A stretch of DNA of 21,774 nt from positions 1-21,774 of the forward strand of contig CANGVU010000001.1 of NCBI GenBank assembly GCA_947457325.1, in the 5' to 3' direction. Positions 1-7,924 of this stretch are shown piece after piece. This DNA is from Flavobacteriales bacterium (GTDB taxonomy: Bacteria; Bacteroidota; Bacteroidia; Flavobacteriales_D; Sanyastnellaceae). The translations under genes and the position numbers were made by a program. Numbering within the stretch: the first letter of the stretch is position 1; the number at the start of each line of letters is the position of its first letter. The notes beneath the pieces were generated by a model, which was not told where the DNA came from, made no database searches, and worked only from the letters and a program-made list of their open reading frames with translations.

Positions 1-960
1 AACTTCGCTACCGAAATCGGAAAAGGCAACCTGGAAGCTTCATTTGAACCCCTATCCAAAGATGACGAAATGGGTAAGGCTTTGTTGCGAATGAAAGACG
101 ATCTCTCCTTTTACCGTCACCGAATGGAAGAAAAAGTTGCCGAACAAACGCAAGAAATTACCCAACAAAAAAATACAGCGGAAGAACAAAAGGAACAAAT
201 TCAATTGCTGTATGCTGATTTGAAATCAAGTATTTCATATGCCAAGCGATTACAAGATTCTATACTACCGGACACCGCATCGATTCAAAAAATATTCCCT
301 GAACATTTCATTCTCTATTTACCGAAAGATGTAGTTTCTGGCGATTTTTATTGGTTTCAGCAACAGGGAAACAAAAAGTTATTTGCTGCTGCGGACTGCA
401 CAGGACATGGTGTACCCGGAGCTTTCATGAGTCTCATTGCACACAATGCATTGAACCATGTCACCAAGGTTTACACCAAGCCTGGACAAATTTTGAATCA
501 GGTAAACAGAATTGCAACTTCTGCGTTCAATACCAACAATGAGAATCAGATCAAGGATGGGATGGACATTGCGCTATGCTCTGTGGATTATGACAACATG
601 GTATTGGAATTTTCAGGAGCACAAAATGATGCCGTGATTATTAGAAATGGGGAATTGATCGAAATAAAAGGAGATAAAAAAAGCATTGGCAACGATGCCA
701 ATACCCACAACGTGTTTTCCACACAGGTCAATACCATTCAAAAAAACGACATGGTGTTTGTATTCAGCGATGGCTATGCGGATCAGTTTGGTGGAGCCAT
801 GCAGAAAAAATTCATGCGCAAAACGCTTAAAGAATTATTGATTTCTATAGCAACTGAAACACATCTCAATCAAAGGGAAAAATTGCTTGAAGCTTTTCAT
901 CAATGGAAAGGAGAGAATGAGCAAACCGATGATGTCTTGATCATAGGTGTACGCATTTGA
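1..960 (+). CDS. SpoIIE-type PP2C serine phosphatase with HAMP and coiled coil (5' end outside window)
   Basis: The reading frame is open from base 1, so the gene begins upstream; 319 residues are visible. The first ~30 residues (EIGKGNLEASFEP followed by DDEMGKALLRM) look like the end of a HAMP linker, so the missing part is probably a membrane-bound sensor. A charged, Gln-rich coiled coil follows, then a full SpoIIE/PP2C phosphatase domain. The metal-binding motifs are intact: VSGDFYW, ADCTGHGVPGAFMS, DGMDIAL, FSDGYADQFGG and the terminal TDDVLIIGVRI. Members of this family dephosphorylate serine residues, often on anti-sigma-factor antagonists, and many Bacteroidota sensors have this HAMP–coil–SpoIIE order. 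The substrate is not indicated by the neighbours. Its TGA stop directly abuts the stop of the convergent nadE gene with no base between. Confidence 0.9.
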   Translation, partial: NFATEIGKGNLEASFEPLSKDDEMGKALLRMKDDLSFYRHRMEEKVAEQTQEITQQKNTAEEQKEQIQLLYADLKSSISYAKRLQDSILPDTASIQKIFPEHFILYLPKDVVSGDFYWFQQQGNKKLFAAADCTGHGVPGAFMSLIAHNALNHVTKVYTKPGQILNQVNRIATSAFNTNNENQIKDGMDIALCSVDYDNMVLEFSGAQNDAVIIRNGELIEIKGDKKSIGNDANTHNVFSTQVNTIQKNDMVFVFSDGYADQFGGAMQKKFMRKTLKELLISIATETHLNQREKLLEAFHQWKGENEQTDDVLIIGVRI

Positions 961-1788
961 TTACAACCAATCTTCTGGAATCTCACACACTGGGATGGGG
1001 ATCATTTTGTGTTGATTGTTGTTGTGCAAACGCATATAAATGGTCAATACCTCTTGCTGTCTTTGCAAAAGAGCATTCCAAAGAAAATACTCCGGCTTTA
1101 TCCATTTGTTATCATTCTTTGATCCATGTTTGGACAACCAGTCCATGGCCCATTCCAATTCTGGATAGGTAGCCCCGATTTGATCTTCATCTGAGCGATC
1201 ATCCTGCCAAAGCCCATCTGTTGGTGGTGCAACCAATATATCATGTTGAACACCCAAATGAGCGGCCAATTCTCTTACTTGTGTTTTGGTCAAATCAGCA
1301 ATCGGAGAAATGTCCACCCCTCCATCACCGTATTTGGTATAAAAGCCAACGCCAAAATCTTCCACTTTGTTTCCTGTACCGGCCACCAATGAACGATGGA
1401 TTCCTGCATAGTAATACAAGGTTGTCATCCGCAAACGTGCTCGGGTATTGGCAAGGGCCAAATGTTGCAACTGCCCATCTTCTATTCTTGACCAAGGGCT
1501 TACCATTGTCTCAAATGCCTCTGTCAATGGGACTGTGATTCCTTTGCAATTCTGAAAACGAGATTCCAACTGCGCCATGTGATTCAATGCGCGAGAAACT
1601 TGATTAGCCGGTTGATGTATCGGCAACTCTATACACAGGGTAGGTGCACCCGTCATGCAGCACAATGTAGAGGTCAAAGCGGAATCTATTCCGCCGCTAA
1701 CACCCACTACAAAACCAATCTGACCAGAAGATTTCAAATAATCTTGAAGCCAACAAACAATGTGTTGGGCAATCTTATCATTTTGCAT
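961..1788 (-). CDS. nadE: Ammonia-dependent NAD+ synthetase
   Basis: The 275-residue product should make NAD+ from deamido-NAD+, ATP and ammonia, the last step of NAD synthesis, in the cytoplasm. The ATP-pyrophosphatase P-loop SGGIDS is at residues 31-36. The family's NTRARLRM segment is near 114-121 and GTGNK near 137-141, followed by TKYGDGGVDISPIADLTK near 151-168. The length is that of the short ammonia-using enzymes; there is no N-terminal glutaminase (nitrilase) domain. The ATG shares one base with the TAA stop of the upstream beta-barrel gene (TAATG, base 1788), so the two are probably co-transcribed and translationally coupled. The gene lies close to gldB and gldC, a neighbourhood I recall from flavobacteria. 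Confidence 0.95.
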   Translation of the reverse strand: MQNDKIAQHIVCWLQDYLKSSGQIGFVVGVSGGIDSALTSTLCCMTGAPTLCIELPIHQPANQVSRALNHMAQLESRFQNCKGITVPLTEAFETMVSPWSRIEDGQLQHLALANTRARLRMTTLYYYAGIHRSLVAGTGNKVEDFGVGFYTKYGDGGVDISPIADLTKTQVRELAAHLGVQHDILVAPPTDGLWQDDRSDEDQIGATYPELEWAMDWLSKHGSKNDNKWIKPEYFLWNALLQRQQEVLTIYMRLHNNNQHKMIPIPVCEIPEDWL

Positions 1789-2573
1789 TAAAAGATAATC
1801 CCAATATTCAATTGCACCTGACTCATCAATACCTTCTTCTCTACTAAAACAGGCGACTTGCCATCATTGTTGAATGCCACAGCTCCTTCTTTGTACTTTA
1901 ACACTTTGTCACCATTCTTGTACATGCTTAATATCCCTCCGTTGTAGGTAATTCCGTAGGACAAAAAAGTGGAACCGGAAATGGGGTACTCAGCGCCTGC
2001 GGCAATGATCATGCTAGCGCGTATAGGGTTTAGCTCAGATTGGATGTCCAATTTATCGTCTTCTGGATAGTCTTTATCGAATCTTTGAAATGCATCCGTA
2101 GAAGTTGGCTGATTGTAATCGTCTCTCAACTTTTCGTCAGCATAGCCAGAAAAAAGATAACCAATACCAACACCAAATTGACCCCAATAAACCATCTTAC
2201 CAATCATGGCCGTGCGCAACTTCAACGTTAGTGGCACCTCAATATACTTCACTTTCTTATAGTCTCTCTTGACATACTGAATGGTTGGTGTTGAACCAGA
2301 CTCTGAATGCAAACGAGTATACTCTGCATGACCACCAAATTCTACCATGTTCAATCCAAAACCCAAGGCGTAATTCTCCGAAAACATGCGGTCGAATATC
2401 AACCCATACCCTAAACGTATTGGACGACCATTGGTTGAAATATCACCAACATCCGTTTTCATAAATCCCATTGCGGGTGATAACTTAACGCCAATCTTAA
2501 ATGATTTGCCCTGGGCAGCGACAACACTTGTCATGGCCACACCCAATAGTAAGAAAATGATTTTTTTCATCAT
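1788..2573 (-). CDS. Outer-membrane beta-barrel protein, PorT-family-like
   Basis: This 261-residue protein has a clear signal peptide (Lys-Lys at the N terminus, hydrophobic stretch, likely cleavage at VVAA|Q near residue 20). The rest is alternating polar/aromatic strands typical of small Bacteroidota barrels, including KYIEVPLTLKLRT, which resembles the conserved EIP(L)LLK strand of the PorT / OMP_b-brl_2 group, and a final strand ending in QLNIGIIF. A terminal aromatic residue is the usual barrel-insertion signal. The start has tandem ATG codons at 2573 and 2570. A Bacteroidota-type promoter lies in front, overlapping the 5' end of gldB. Function is unknown beyond membership of the barrel group; T9SS PorT itself cannot be claimed from sequence alone. 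Confidence 0.8.
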   Translation of the reverse strand: MMKKIIFLLLGVAMTSVVAAQGKSFKIGVKLSPAMGFMKTDVGDISTNGRPIRLGYGLIFDRMFSENYALGFGLNMVEFGGHAEYTRLHSESGSTPTIQYVKRDYKKVKYIEVPLTLKLRTAMIGKMVYWGQFGVGIGYLFSGYADEKLRDDYNQPTSTDAFQRFDKDYPEDDKLDIQSELNPIRASMIIAAGAEYPISGSTFLSYGITYNGGILSMYKNGDKVLKYKEGAVAFNNDGKSPVLVEKKVLMSQVQLNIGIIF

Positions 2574-2609
2574 TAATGTATTTTAGTTAATCTTGCACAG
2601 TTGTTTGCT

Positions 2610-2641
2610 CAAATCTAATGATGAAATTTCTGATTCACCAA
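2610..2641 (-). promoter_or_regulatory. Probable promoter of the beta-barrel–nadE operon
   Basis: On the minus strand a TAGATTTG box (2617 down to 2610) matches the Bacteroidota -7 consensus TAnnTTTG exactly. A TTG at 2641-2639 lies 21 bases upstream, the expected -33 spacing. The -7 box ends 36 bases before the ATG at 2573. The -33 half lies inside the first codons of the divergent gldB gene, so the two divergent units share sequence here. Confidence 0.55.
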
Positions 2642-3682
2642 TGTTTTTTTTACACACTTCTTTTAACCCTGTTTTCGGGTTGTGGGGGTTGTGAAAGTCA
2701 AAAAAAAGATCCCAGAGAGGATCAAATTCAAGACCATTTGGTGATTACTCCTATAAAATCTTATCGTTTAGATGAATTTATTTTTAGCAATGCGGATCAG
2801 CCTAACTTCAGAAAAAAAATAGAAGTATTGCCCCAAGTAATTACCAATGCCTACTTGGAACAAATTATGGGAATGGGAAATGCCAGTGATTCCAGCACAT
2901 GGAATACGCTCCAGCGATTTGCACAATTCAAAGACATGCGCGATCTGCAAAAAGCTTCTATAGAAACGCACAGTCCTGAAAAAATTCAAAACTATGAAAC
3001 ACAGCTGGCAGAATCATTTGGCCGCTTAAAGGCGCTATTACCAAGAGAGGAAAACCCCAATATCATTTGGATGAACGCTGGCTTAGCTGCGGCTTCATTT
3101 GCTATAAAAAACAACTTATTCATAGGATTGGATTACTACATATACCCGCACCCCTTGGTAAAAGAGTTTCCACCTGAGCGATTCCCGAACTACAAACGAA
3201 TCAACATGGACTCTAGATATTTGTGCTCCAACGCACTTTTCAACTGGTTGTCTTTTCGCTACGATTATTATGACTCCATTCCACCAGAAAAAAATGACTT
3301 CTTAAGTTCCATGATCTATTCTGGAAAAATCATGTATGCTTTGGGTGTGATTCAACCTGAAACTGCAGACTCCACGCACCTGATGTGGACTGAAAAAGAA
3401 TGGGATTGGGCCAAAGAAAATGAACTGAACATTTGGAAGGAAATAGCCCAGCAAAATGTCCTATTTGGAACGCGTAAAGAAGAAATTGCCAAATGGTTCA
3501 ATGAAGCTCCTTTTACAAATGCCGGAAACCTTCCGGCCAATGCTAGTCCGCAATTGGGATTGTGGATGGGATGGAAAATTGTTTCCGCCTACATGGTTAA
3601 AAATCCCAATGTAACTTTGGAGCAGTTGTGGAAAGAAAGAAACAATCAAAAAATACTCAGCGCTTACAAACCTGAACTTTAA
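2618..3682 (+). CDS. gldB: Gliding-motility lipoprotein GldB
   Basis: The 354-residue protein starts with a lipoprotein signal: a hydrophobic segment followed by LFSGC, placing the lipidated Cys at residue 22 and a Gly-Gly-Cys-rich start of the mature protein. The body matches GldB as I know it: an N-terminal part with alternating helices, then a NLFIGLDYYIY segment followed by FPPERFPNY. Overlap in identity and order with gldC (3 bases downstream) and proximity to nadE make the call strong. GldB is needed for gliding in Flavobacterium johnsoniae, but its exact biochemical role is not settled. No perfect -7 box precedes it; TAATCTTG at 2588-2595 has one mismatch and no good -33 element. Tandem ATG codons at 2618 and 2621 leave the start uncertain by one residue. 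Confidence 0.88.
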   Translation: MMKFLIHQCFFYTLLLTLFSGCGGCESQKKDPREDQIQDHLVITPIKSYRLDEFIFSNADQPNFRKKIEVLPQVITNAYLEQIMGMGNASDSSTWNTLQRFAQFKDMRDLQKASIETHSPEKIQNYETQLAESFGRLKALLPREENPNIIWMNAGLAAASFAIKNNLFIGLDYYIYPHPLVKEFPPERFPNYKRINMDSRYLCSNALFNWLSFRYDYYDSIPPEKNDFLSSMIYSGKIMYALGVIQPETADSTHLMWTEKEWDWAKENELNIWKEIAQQNVLFGTRKEEIAKWFNEAPFTNAGNLPANASPQLGLWMGWKIVSAYMVKNPNVTLEQLWKERNNQKILSAYKPEL

Positions 3683-3685
3683 AAA

Positions 3686-4015
3686 ATGAGCCAATCAGCC
3701 ATCAACATACAAATTGAATTAGATAACAACAAGGTAGCAGAGAAAATTCAATGGGAAGCTACTGATGCAGGAGAACAGCGAGAGGCCAAGGCCATGATTT
3801 TGGGATTCTGGGACAAGCATGAAAAGAATACCATGCGCATTGATCTTTGGACCAAAGAAATGACTGTAGATGAGATGAAATTCTTTGTTCATCAGACTCT
3901 GCTCACCTTGTCAGATAGTTTTGAGAGATCTACAGGTGATACACGCATGGCTGCTACCATGAAGGATTTTTGTGAATACTACGCTGAGAAAATGAACCTC
4001 AATCCTGGGGTTTAA
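3686..4015 (+). CDS. gldC: Gliding-motility-associated protein GldC
   Basis: A 109-residue soluble protein without a signal peptide. The pattern IQIELDNNKVAEKIQW near the start, then an acidic/aromatic middle (LWTKEMTVDEMKFFVHQTL) and the C-terminal DFCEYYAEKMNL segment are those of GldC, and its length equals that of the family. It begins 3 bases after the gldB stop, so the two are translationally linked. In F. johnsoniae GldC supports, but is not essential for, gliding. The TAA stop overlaps the stop of the convergent lipoprotein gene by 4 bases (4012-4015), leaving no room for a separate terminator. Confidence 0.9.
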   Translation: MSQSAINIQIELDNNKVAEKIQWEATDAGEQREAKAMILGFWDKHEKNTMRIDLWTKEMTVDEMKFFVHQTLLTLSDSFERSTGDTRMAATMKDFCEYYAEKMNLNPGV

Positions 4016-4458
4016 GGTTGCTTGACAAAAAAATACTCCTCTACCGTGGGCTCCTCGTTCATGTCCACTCCTTCAAGACGAATAAAAACCGTATCATTGG
4101 ACAAGCGATACTGAATCACTTGCGGAAAATCATGTCTTGGATTAACCGCCCTCATTTGAGACTCTGACATCTCCTCAATCTTAAAGGAAGTAGGATACTT
4201 AGCGCCTATAGGATGTGCTACATAATAGTCGCCGCTATCCGTGTGCAACACGTTCAATTTTTCCGTAACAACACGCTCCCCGTCTTCAATCCACTCTCCT
4301 TTACCTTCGAAACCCTTTGCTGTCCTTTTCCAAGTTTCGCAAACCTCAGCTTCACCCGAAGAAGGGCCACACCAACAACCTTCTAGGTTTTCAAAAAAAA
4401 CCTCTGGTGTTGTGCAGGAAGACAACATTATAAAAAAAACAACTCCGATATTTCTCAT
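4012..4458 (-). CDS. Small lipoprotein with DUF6265-like domain
   Basis: A 148-residue lipoprotein. I place the start at the ATG at 4458 rather than the in-frame codon at 4482, because this gives a compact signal (MRNIGVVFFIMLSSC, lipidated Cys15) and a 4-base ATGA overlap with the upstream repeat-protein gene. The mature part has EGCWCG, a WIEDGERVV segment, and near the end NPRHDFPQVIQYRL followed by FIRLEG. The NP-HDFPQ-I-YR motif is what I associate with DUF6265, a lipocalin-like small beta-barrel domain of unknown function. Three cysteines in EGCWCGPSSGEAEVC could form a disulfide in the periplasm. It is probably translated together with the repeat protein upstream, which suggests a shared role. 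Function unknown. Confidence 0.75.
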   Translation of the reverse strand: MRNIGVVFFIMLSSCTTPEVFFENLEGCWCGPSSGEAEVCETWKRTAKGFEGKGEWIEDGERVVTEKLNVLHTDSGDYYVAHPIGAKYPTSFKIEEMSESQMRAVNPRHDFPQVIQYRLSNDTVFIRLEGVDMNEEPTVEEYFFVKQP

Positions 4459-4889
4459 TGGATGAAACAAATGATTACCCATTTTTCAGGAATAGATTCA
4501 AAATAGTAAAGTGACTCACCCCATTTATCTTTGGCTTTCAAGGTTTGCCCATCCAAATAATACAAGGGCTCGCCCCATCTGTCTTTTTGTTTGATGGTAA
4601 GCCCATCAAAAAAATAAAGCGGCTCACCCCATTTGTCTTTTTGTTTCACTGTAATCCCATCAAAATAAAATCGAGATTCTCCCCACTTGTCTTTTACTTT
4701 TATTGAGGAACCATCCCAAAAAAATATGGGTTGTCCCCATTTGTCTTTGGTTTTAAGAACGGCTCCATCTACAAAAACAACTTCATCCCCCCATTTGTCT
4801 TTTGAATGAACGGTTTGAGAAATTGCACTTTTTACAATAAGTAAAAGTGAAAGGAGTAAAATCTGAAAAAAAATTCTATATTGCATCAC
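4455..4889 (-). CDS. Secreted protein built from six 18-residue KDKWG repeats
   Basis: A 144-residue protein: signal peptide (residues 1-24, cleavage likely at AIS|Q), then six back-to-back repeats of exactly 18 residues, with D-(K/R)-W-G at residues 31, 49, 67, 85, 103 and 121. The consensus unit is roughly KDKWGEPLYYFDGLTIKQ: a basic/acidic turn, Trp-Gly, an aromatic strand, a DG turn and a second strand. That implies two short beta strands per repeat and a closed or solenoid beta fold. The last unit breaks into IPEKWVIICFIQ, a hydrophobic end that may cap the fold or touch the membrane. Known WG-repeat or beta-flower families are superficially similar, but I cannot assign it. The gene overlaps the DUF6265-like lipoprotein gene by ATGA and starts 23 bases from the divergent transporter gene. 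No clear promoter box is visible. Confidence 0.8.
   Translation of the reverse strand: MMQYRIFFQILLLSLLLIVKSAISQTVHSKDKWGDEVVFVDGAVLKTKDKWGQPIFFWDGSSIKVKDKWGESRFYFDGITVKQKDKWGEPLYFFDGLTIKQKDRWGEPLYYLDGQTLKAKDKWGESLYYFESIPEKWVIICFIQ
4487..4808 (-). repeat. Six in-frame 54-base tandem repeats
   Basis: The coding repeats of the KDKWG protein are visible in DNA as a near-regular 54-base period, each unit with a ccccat/ctgtctttt-type core on the plus strand (for example around 4529, 4583, 4637, 4691, 4745 and 4799). Units differ at many third positions and at several codons, so this is an old, diverged array kept by protein-level selection rather than a fresh slippage array. No non-coding spacers are present. 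Confidence 0.85.
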
Positions 4890-4912
4890 TTAACCGTTTA
4901 ACAAGCAAGGTA

Positions 4913-6481
4913 ATGAATTCACAACAAAAAAAGGCGTTCTCCGCATTGATCTTGGTATTTTTCTTTTGGGGCTTTGTAGCCGCAGGGAATGATATTTTGA
5001 TTCCTGTATTTAAAAAGGTATTGGACTTGGATCAAATTCAATCTCAGATGGTTTCATTTGCATTCTATGTTGCCTACACGGTAGGATCCATTGCCTACAT
5101 TATCATATCCAAGCTCCGTAAAAAAGACATTTTGGAATCCATAGGATACCGCAAAGGATTGGCGCTGGGATTGGCTATTAGTGCACTAGGAACGGGGTTA
5201 TTTTATCCAGCTGCACAATACTATGTGAAAGCAGAACAAGAATACCAAGCCAAATTAACGGACTATTATTTTCGCATGAACATGATGGCGCAAGGTCAAC
5301 TCACGGCAGAATATGCAGAGGCTAACGCCATGACAGAAGACCTTGCTAAAGCGGAATTCAAATCAGATAAAAACGTAACCTTTGTGATTTTCATAACTGG
5401 ATTGTTTATCGTTGGAATTGGATTTTCATTGCAGCAGACAGTTGCCAATCCACTGGCCATTATCCTGGGGAATCCGGATCAAGGCAGTCAACGACTCAGC
5501 TTGGCAGGAGGAATCAACAACATTGGAACCACCATCGGCCCACTCATTGTCGCATTTGCGATTTTTGGTAAAGTAGGAAGCCAGACAGCCATGGATGTCA
5601 ACGCTGTGAAATTTCCCTATTTGGTTCTCGGTTTGGCCTTTTTATTGGCCGCTTACTTCTTCTTGAAAAGTTCTATACCAGATCAGCTTGAACAAAAAGA
5701 AGTTGACATAAAAGATAACAAGAGCGTTTTTCGTTTTCCGCAATTGTGGCTGGGAATGATTGCCATCTTTGTCTACGTTGGAGTAGAAGTTTCCACCGCT
5801 TCCAACCTTCCAGAATTCATGAAGCAAAAATTGCAAATCAGTGAGGAGCACATTGCCCCATATGTTTCTTTGTTTTGGGCCAGCTTGATGATAGGCAGAT
5901 GGACCTCTGCCGGACTGGTTTTTGCCAAAGACAACATGCAAAAAATGTTGTTCCGCATTGGGCTTCCATACGCTGCATTTGGTATTTTTCTTTTGGTAAA
6001 TGCCATCGCCGGTCATGAACTGACCATTTTCTATCCATATGCAGGCATCATCCTTATTTTAATCGTGGGTGATTTTCTTAGCCAAGGAAACCCATCACGC
6101 CAATTGTTGATCTACTCATTGCTGGGCATTGGTTCATTGTTAATCGGTATCTATGGAACGGGCATGATTAGTGCATACGCATTCATCAGTGTTGGTTTAT
6201 TCTGCAGCACACTTTGGCCGTGCATTTATACGCTTGCCATTTCAGGATTGGGACATCAGACCAACCAAGGTTCAGGCTACTTGATTATGATGATCATGGG
6301 TGGAGGATTCATCAGCGTTACCCAGGGTGCTTTGGCAGAGATGCCAGCCATTGGCATTCAAGCTTCTTACTGGGTTGGTGTAGCCTGTTTTGCTTACCTT
6401 GCTTTCTACGGGTTTAAAGTGGCTCAAATCCTTAAAAAACAAGGTGTCGTATTGACGGCGGTTGAGGGCGGTGGGCATTAA
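4913..6481 (+). CDS. FucP-type sugar:H+ symporter (MFS, FHS family)
   Basis: A 522-residue inner-membrane transporter of the major facilitator superfamily. The first helix carries FFFWGF followed by GNDILIPVF, matching the FucP family NDIL-P-F motif with the proton-relay Asp (Asp27 here). The FucP/GluP-type segment QQTVANPLAIILG and the LAGGINNIGTTIGP helix follow, and about twelve hydrophobic helices can be traced. Between helices 3 and 4 (about 104-154) there is a ~50-residue polar insertion, expected on the periplasmic side. I choose the ATG at 4913; an in-frame ATG at 4847 would run into the divergent repeat-protein gene and add a non-membrane leader. The substrate is probably a monosaccharide such as fucose, glucose or galactose, but sequence does not decide. 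It stands alone, with no catabolic genes beside it. Confidence 0.85.
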   Translation: MNSQQKKAFSALILVFFFWGFVAAGNDILIPVFKKVLDLDQIQSQMVSFAFYVAYTVGSIAYIIISKLRKKDILESIGYRKGLALGLAISALGTGLFYPAAQYYVKAEQEYQAKLTDYYFRMNMMAQGQLTAEYAEANAMTEDLAKAEFKSDKNVTFVIFITGLFIVGIGFSLQQTVANPLAIILGNPDQGSQRLSLAGGINNIGTTIGPLIVAFAIFGKVGSQTAMDVNAVKFPYLVLGLAFLLAAYFFLKSSIPDQLEQKEVDIKDNKSVFRFPQLWLGMIAIFVYVGVEVSTASNLPEFMKQKLQISEEHIAPYVSLFWASLMIGRWTSAGLVFAKDNMQKMLFRIGLPYAAFGIFLLVNAIAGHELTIFYPYAGIILILIVGDFLSQGNPSRQLLIYSLLGIGSLLIGIYGTGMISAYAFISVGLFCSTLWPCIYTLAISGLGHQTNQGSGYLIMMIMGGGFISVTQGALAEMPAIGIQASYWVGVACFAYLAFYGFKVAQILKKQGVVLTAVEGGGH

Positions 6482-6537
6482 GCGTTAAATACTGCAAAAG
6501 CCTCCCTCAAGACAATAGGATTTAGCAATTTTAGACA

Positions 6538-6567
6538 TTGTTTGGTATTGGGTATGCCCTATTTTTG
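6538..6567 (+). promoter_or_regulatory. Probable promoter of the M16 protease pair
   Basis: TTG at 6538-6540 and TATTTTTG at 6560-6567 are separated by 19 bases, matching the Bacteroidota -33 TTG / -7 TAnnTTTG arrangement. Transcription would begin around 6570-6575, giving a leader of roughly 12-16 bases before the ATG at 6586. It sits in one of the few real intergenic gaps of the window (6482-6585), which otherwise shows no gene, hairpin or repeat. Confidence 0.65.
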
Positions 6568-6585
6568 GAGCATAATCCTTAAACA

Positions 6586-7905
6586 ATGAAAAAAAGAATT
6601 TTACTTTTCTTGACCGCTGCATTCATCGGTCAGTTGGGGATGGCACAACAGATTAAATTTTCAGAGTACAATCTGAAAAATGGATTGCACGTCATCTTGC
6701 ATGAAGATCACAGCACCCCAATTGTCGCCGTCACCGTTTTGTATCACGTTGGTTCCAAAAATGAGCAAGTTGGTCGCACCGGAATGGCTCACTTCTTTGA
6801 GCATTTATTGTTTGAAGGGTCAGACAATATCGGTCGTGGAGAATACGCCAAATATGTTGAAAATGCCGGAGGTGGTTTAAATGCCAACACTTCACAGGAC
6901 CGTACTTTTTACTATGACCTTCTTCCAAGTAACCAATTGGAATTGGGATTGTGGTTGGAGAGTGAGCGCATGATGCACGCCAAAGTAGAAAAAGAAGGAA
7001 TTGAGACACAACGCGAAGTTGTTAAAGAAGAAAAGCGTCAGCGTTATGACAATCAACCATACGGAAATCTTTTTCCAGAAACATTGAAGCGCGCGTACAA
7101 AAACAACACTTACGCTTGGGCACCCATCGGAAGTTTAGATGATTTGAATGCGGCAAAAGATCAGGACTTTGTGGATTTCTATCACACCTACTACGTCCCC
7201 AACAATGCCGTATTGAGCATCGCTGGTGATTTTAATCCTGAGCAAATCAAAAAATTAATCGACAGTTACTTTGGAGAAATACCAAGAGGCAAGGACATCG
7301 TTCGTCCTACTTTCAAAGAGGAACCCAAAGGTGAAGTTCGTGATGTCATCAAAGTAAAAGATCAATTGCCTTTGTTGGTTCAAGCTTACCGCATTCCTGC
7401 ACAAGGAACCAATGAGTTTTACGCTGTTGACATGTTGAACACTTTGCTTTCTAATGGAGAAAGTTCTCGTTTGAACAAAAGCATTGTAGACGAGCAAGAA
7501 TTGGCCATGTATTGCGGAGCCTTCACATTCAACCTTGAAGATCCAGGATTGACTTTGGCTTTTGCCATGGCCAACATGGGCGTTGAAACCAACAACCTAG
7601 AAACAGCCATCAATGCTGAAGTGGACAAATTAAAAACCACACCCATTACAGACGGGGAATACCAGAAATTAAGAAATCAAATTGAAAGCGATTTCATTTC
7701 CAGAAATTCTAGCATGGCTGGTATTGCCGAAAGCTTGGCCAATTATTACACTTACTATGGTGAAACCAATTTGATCAATACAGAAATTGATCGCTACATG
7801 AAAGTAACCAAAGAAGACATGATGAAAGCAGCTCAGAAATATTACACTCCTGAAAACAGGGTGACCATTTACTTTGAGCACGATCCAAGTCTTTTAAAAC
7901 AATAA
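6586..7905 (+). CDS. M16-family zinc protease, catalytic subunit
   Basis: A 439-residue periplasmic protease of the pitrilysin/MPP family. The signal peptide ends near GMA|QQ (residue 20). The inverted zinc motif HFFEH is at residues 69-73, with the third ligand in the REVVKEEKRQR helix (probably Glu149). The C-terminal half holds the usual GESSRLNKSIVDEQ segment of the second M16 repeat. Length fits a single-subunit half-clamshell of two ~200-residue repeats, the form that pairs with an inactive partner. That partner follows 19 bases downstream in the same orientation, so a heterodimer is likely. Substrates are unknown; the family tends to degrade short or unfolded peptides. Confidence 0.92.
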   Translation: MKKRILLFLTAAFIGQLGMAQQIKFSEYNLKNGLHVILHEDHSTPIVAVTVLYHVGSKNEQVGRTGMAHFFEHLLFEGSDNIGRGEYAKYVENAGGGLNANTSQDRTFYYDLLPSNQLELGLWLESERMMHAKVEKEGIETQREVVKEEKRQRYDNQPYGNLFPETLKRAYKNNTYAWAPIGSLDDLNAAKDQDFVDFYHTYYVPNNAVLSIAGDFNPEQIKKLIDSYFGEIPRGKDIVRPTFKEEPKGEVRDVIKVKDQLPLLVQAYRIPAQGTNEFYAVDMLNTLLSNGESSRLNKSIVDEQELAMYCGAFTFNLEDPGLTLAFAMANMGVETNNLETAINAEVDKLKTTPITDGEYQKLRNQIESDFISRNSSMAGIAESLANYYTYYGETNLINTEIDRYMKVTKEDMMKAAQKYYTPENRVTIYFEHDPSLLKQ

Positions 7906-7924
7906 TCTTCAAGTTGATTCATTC

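Noticed and set aside
4459..4482. Eight extra N-terminal residues for the DUF6265-like lipoprotein
   Set aside because: They put polar residues before the signal peptide; the ATG at 4458 gives a normal lipoprotein signal and a typical ATGA overlap.
4487..4808. Regular 54-base repeats as a possible CRISPR array
   Set aside because: The repeats are contiguous, in frame, without unique spacers, and encode the 18-residue units of a secreted protein.
4847..4912. Longer N terminus for the sugar transporter from the ATG at 4847
   Set aside because: It would overlap the divergent repeat-protein gene and add a charged, non-membrane leader; the ATG at 4913 directly precedes the family's first helix.
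5642..6038. Antisense reading frames of 66-124 codons inside the transporter gene
   Set aside because: They lie fully opposite a well-supported membrane protein, overlap each other in different frames, and have no domain, signal or start context of their own.
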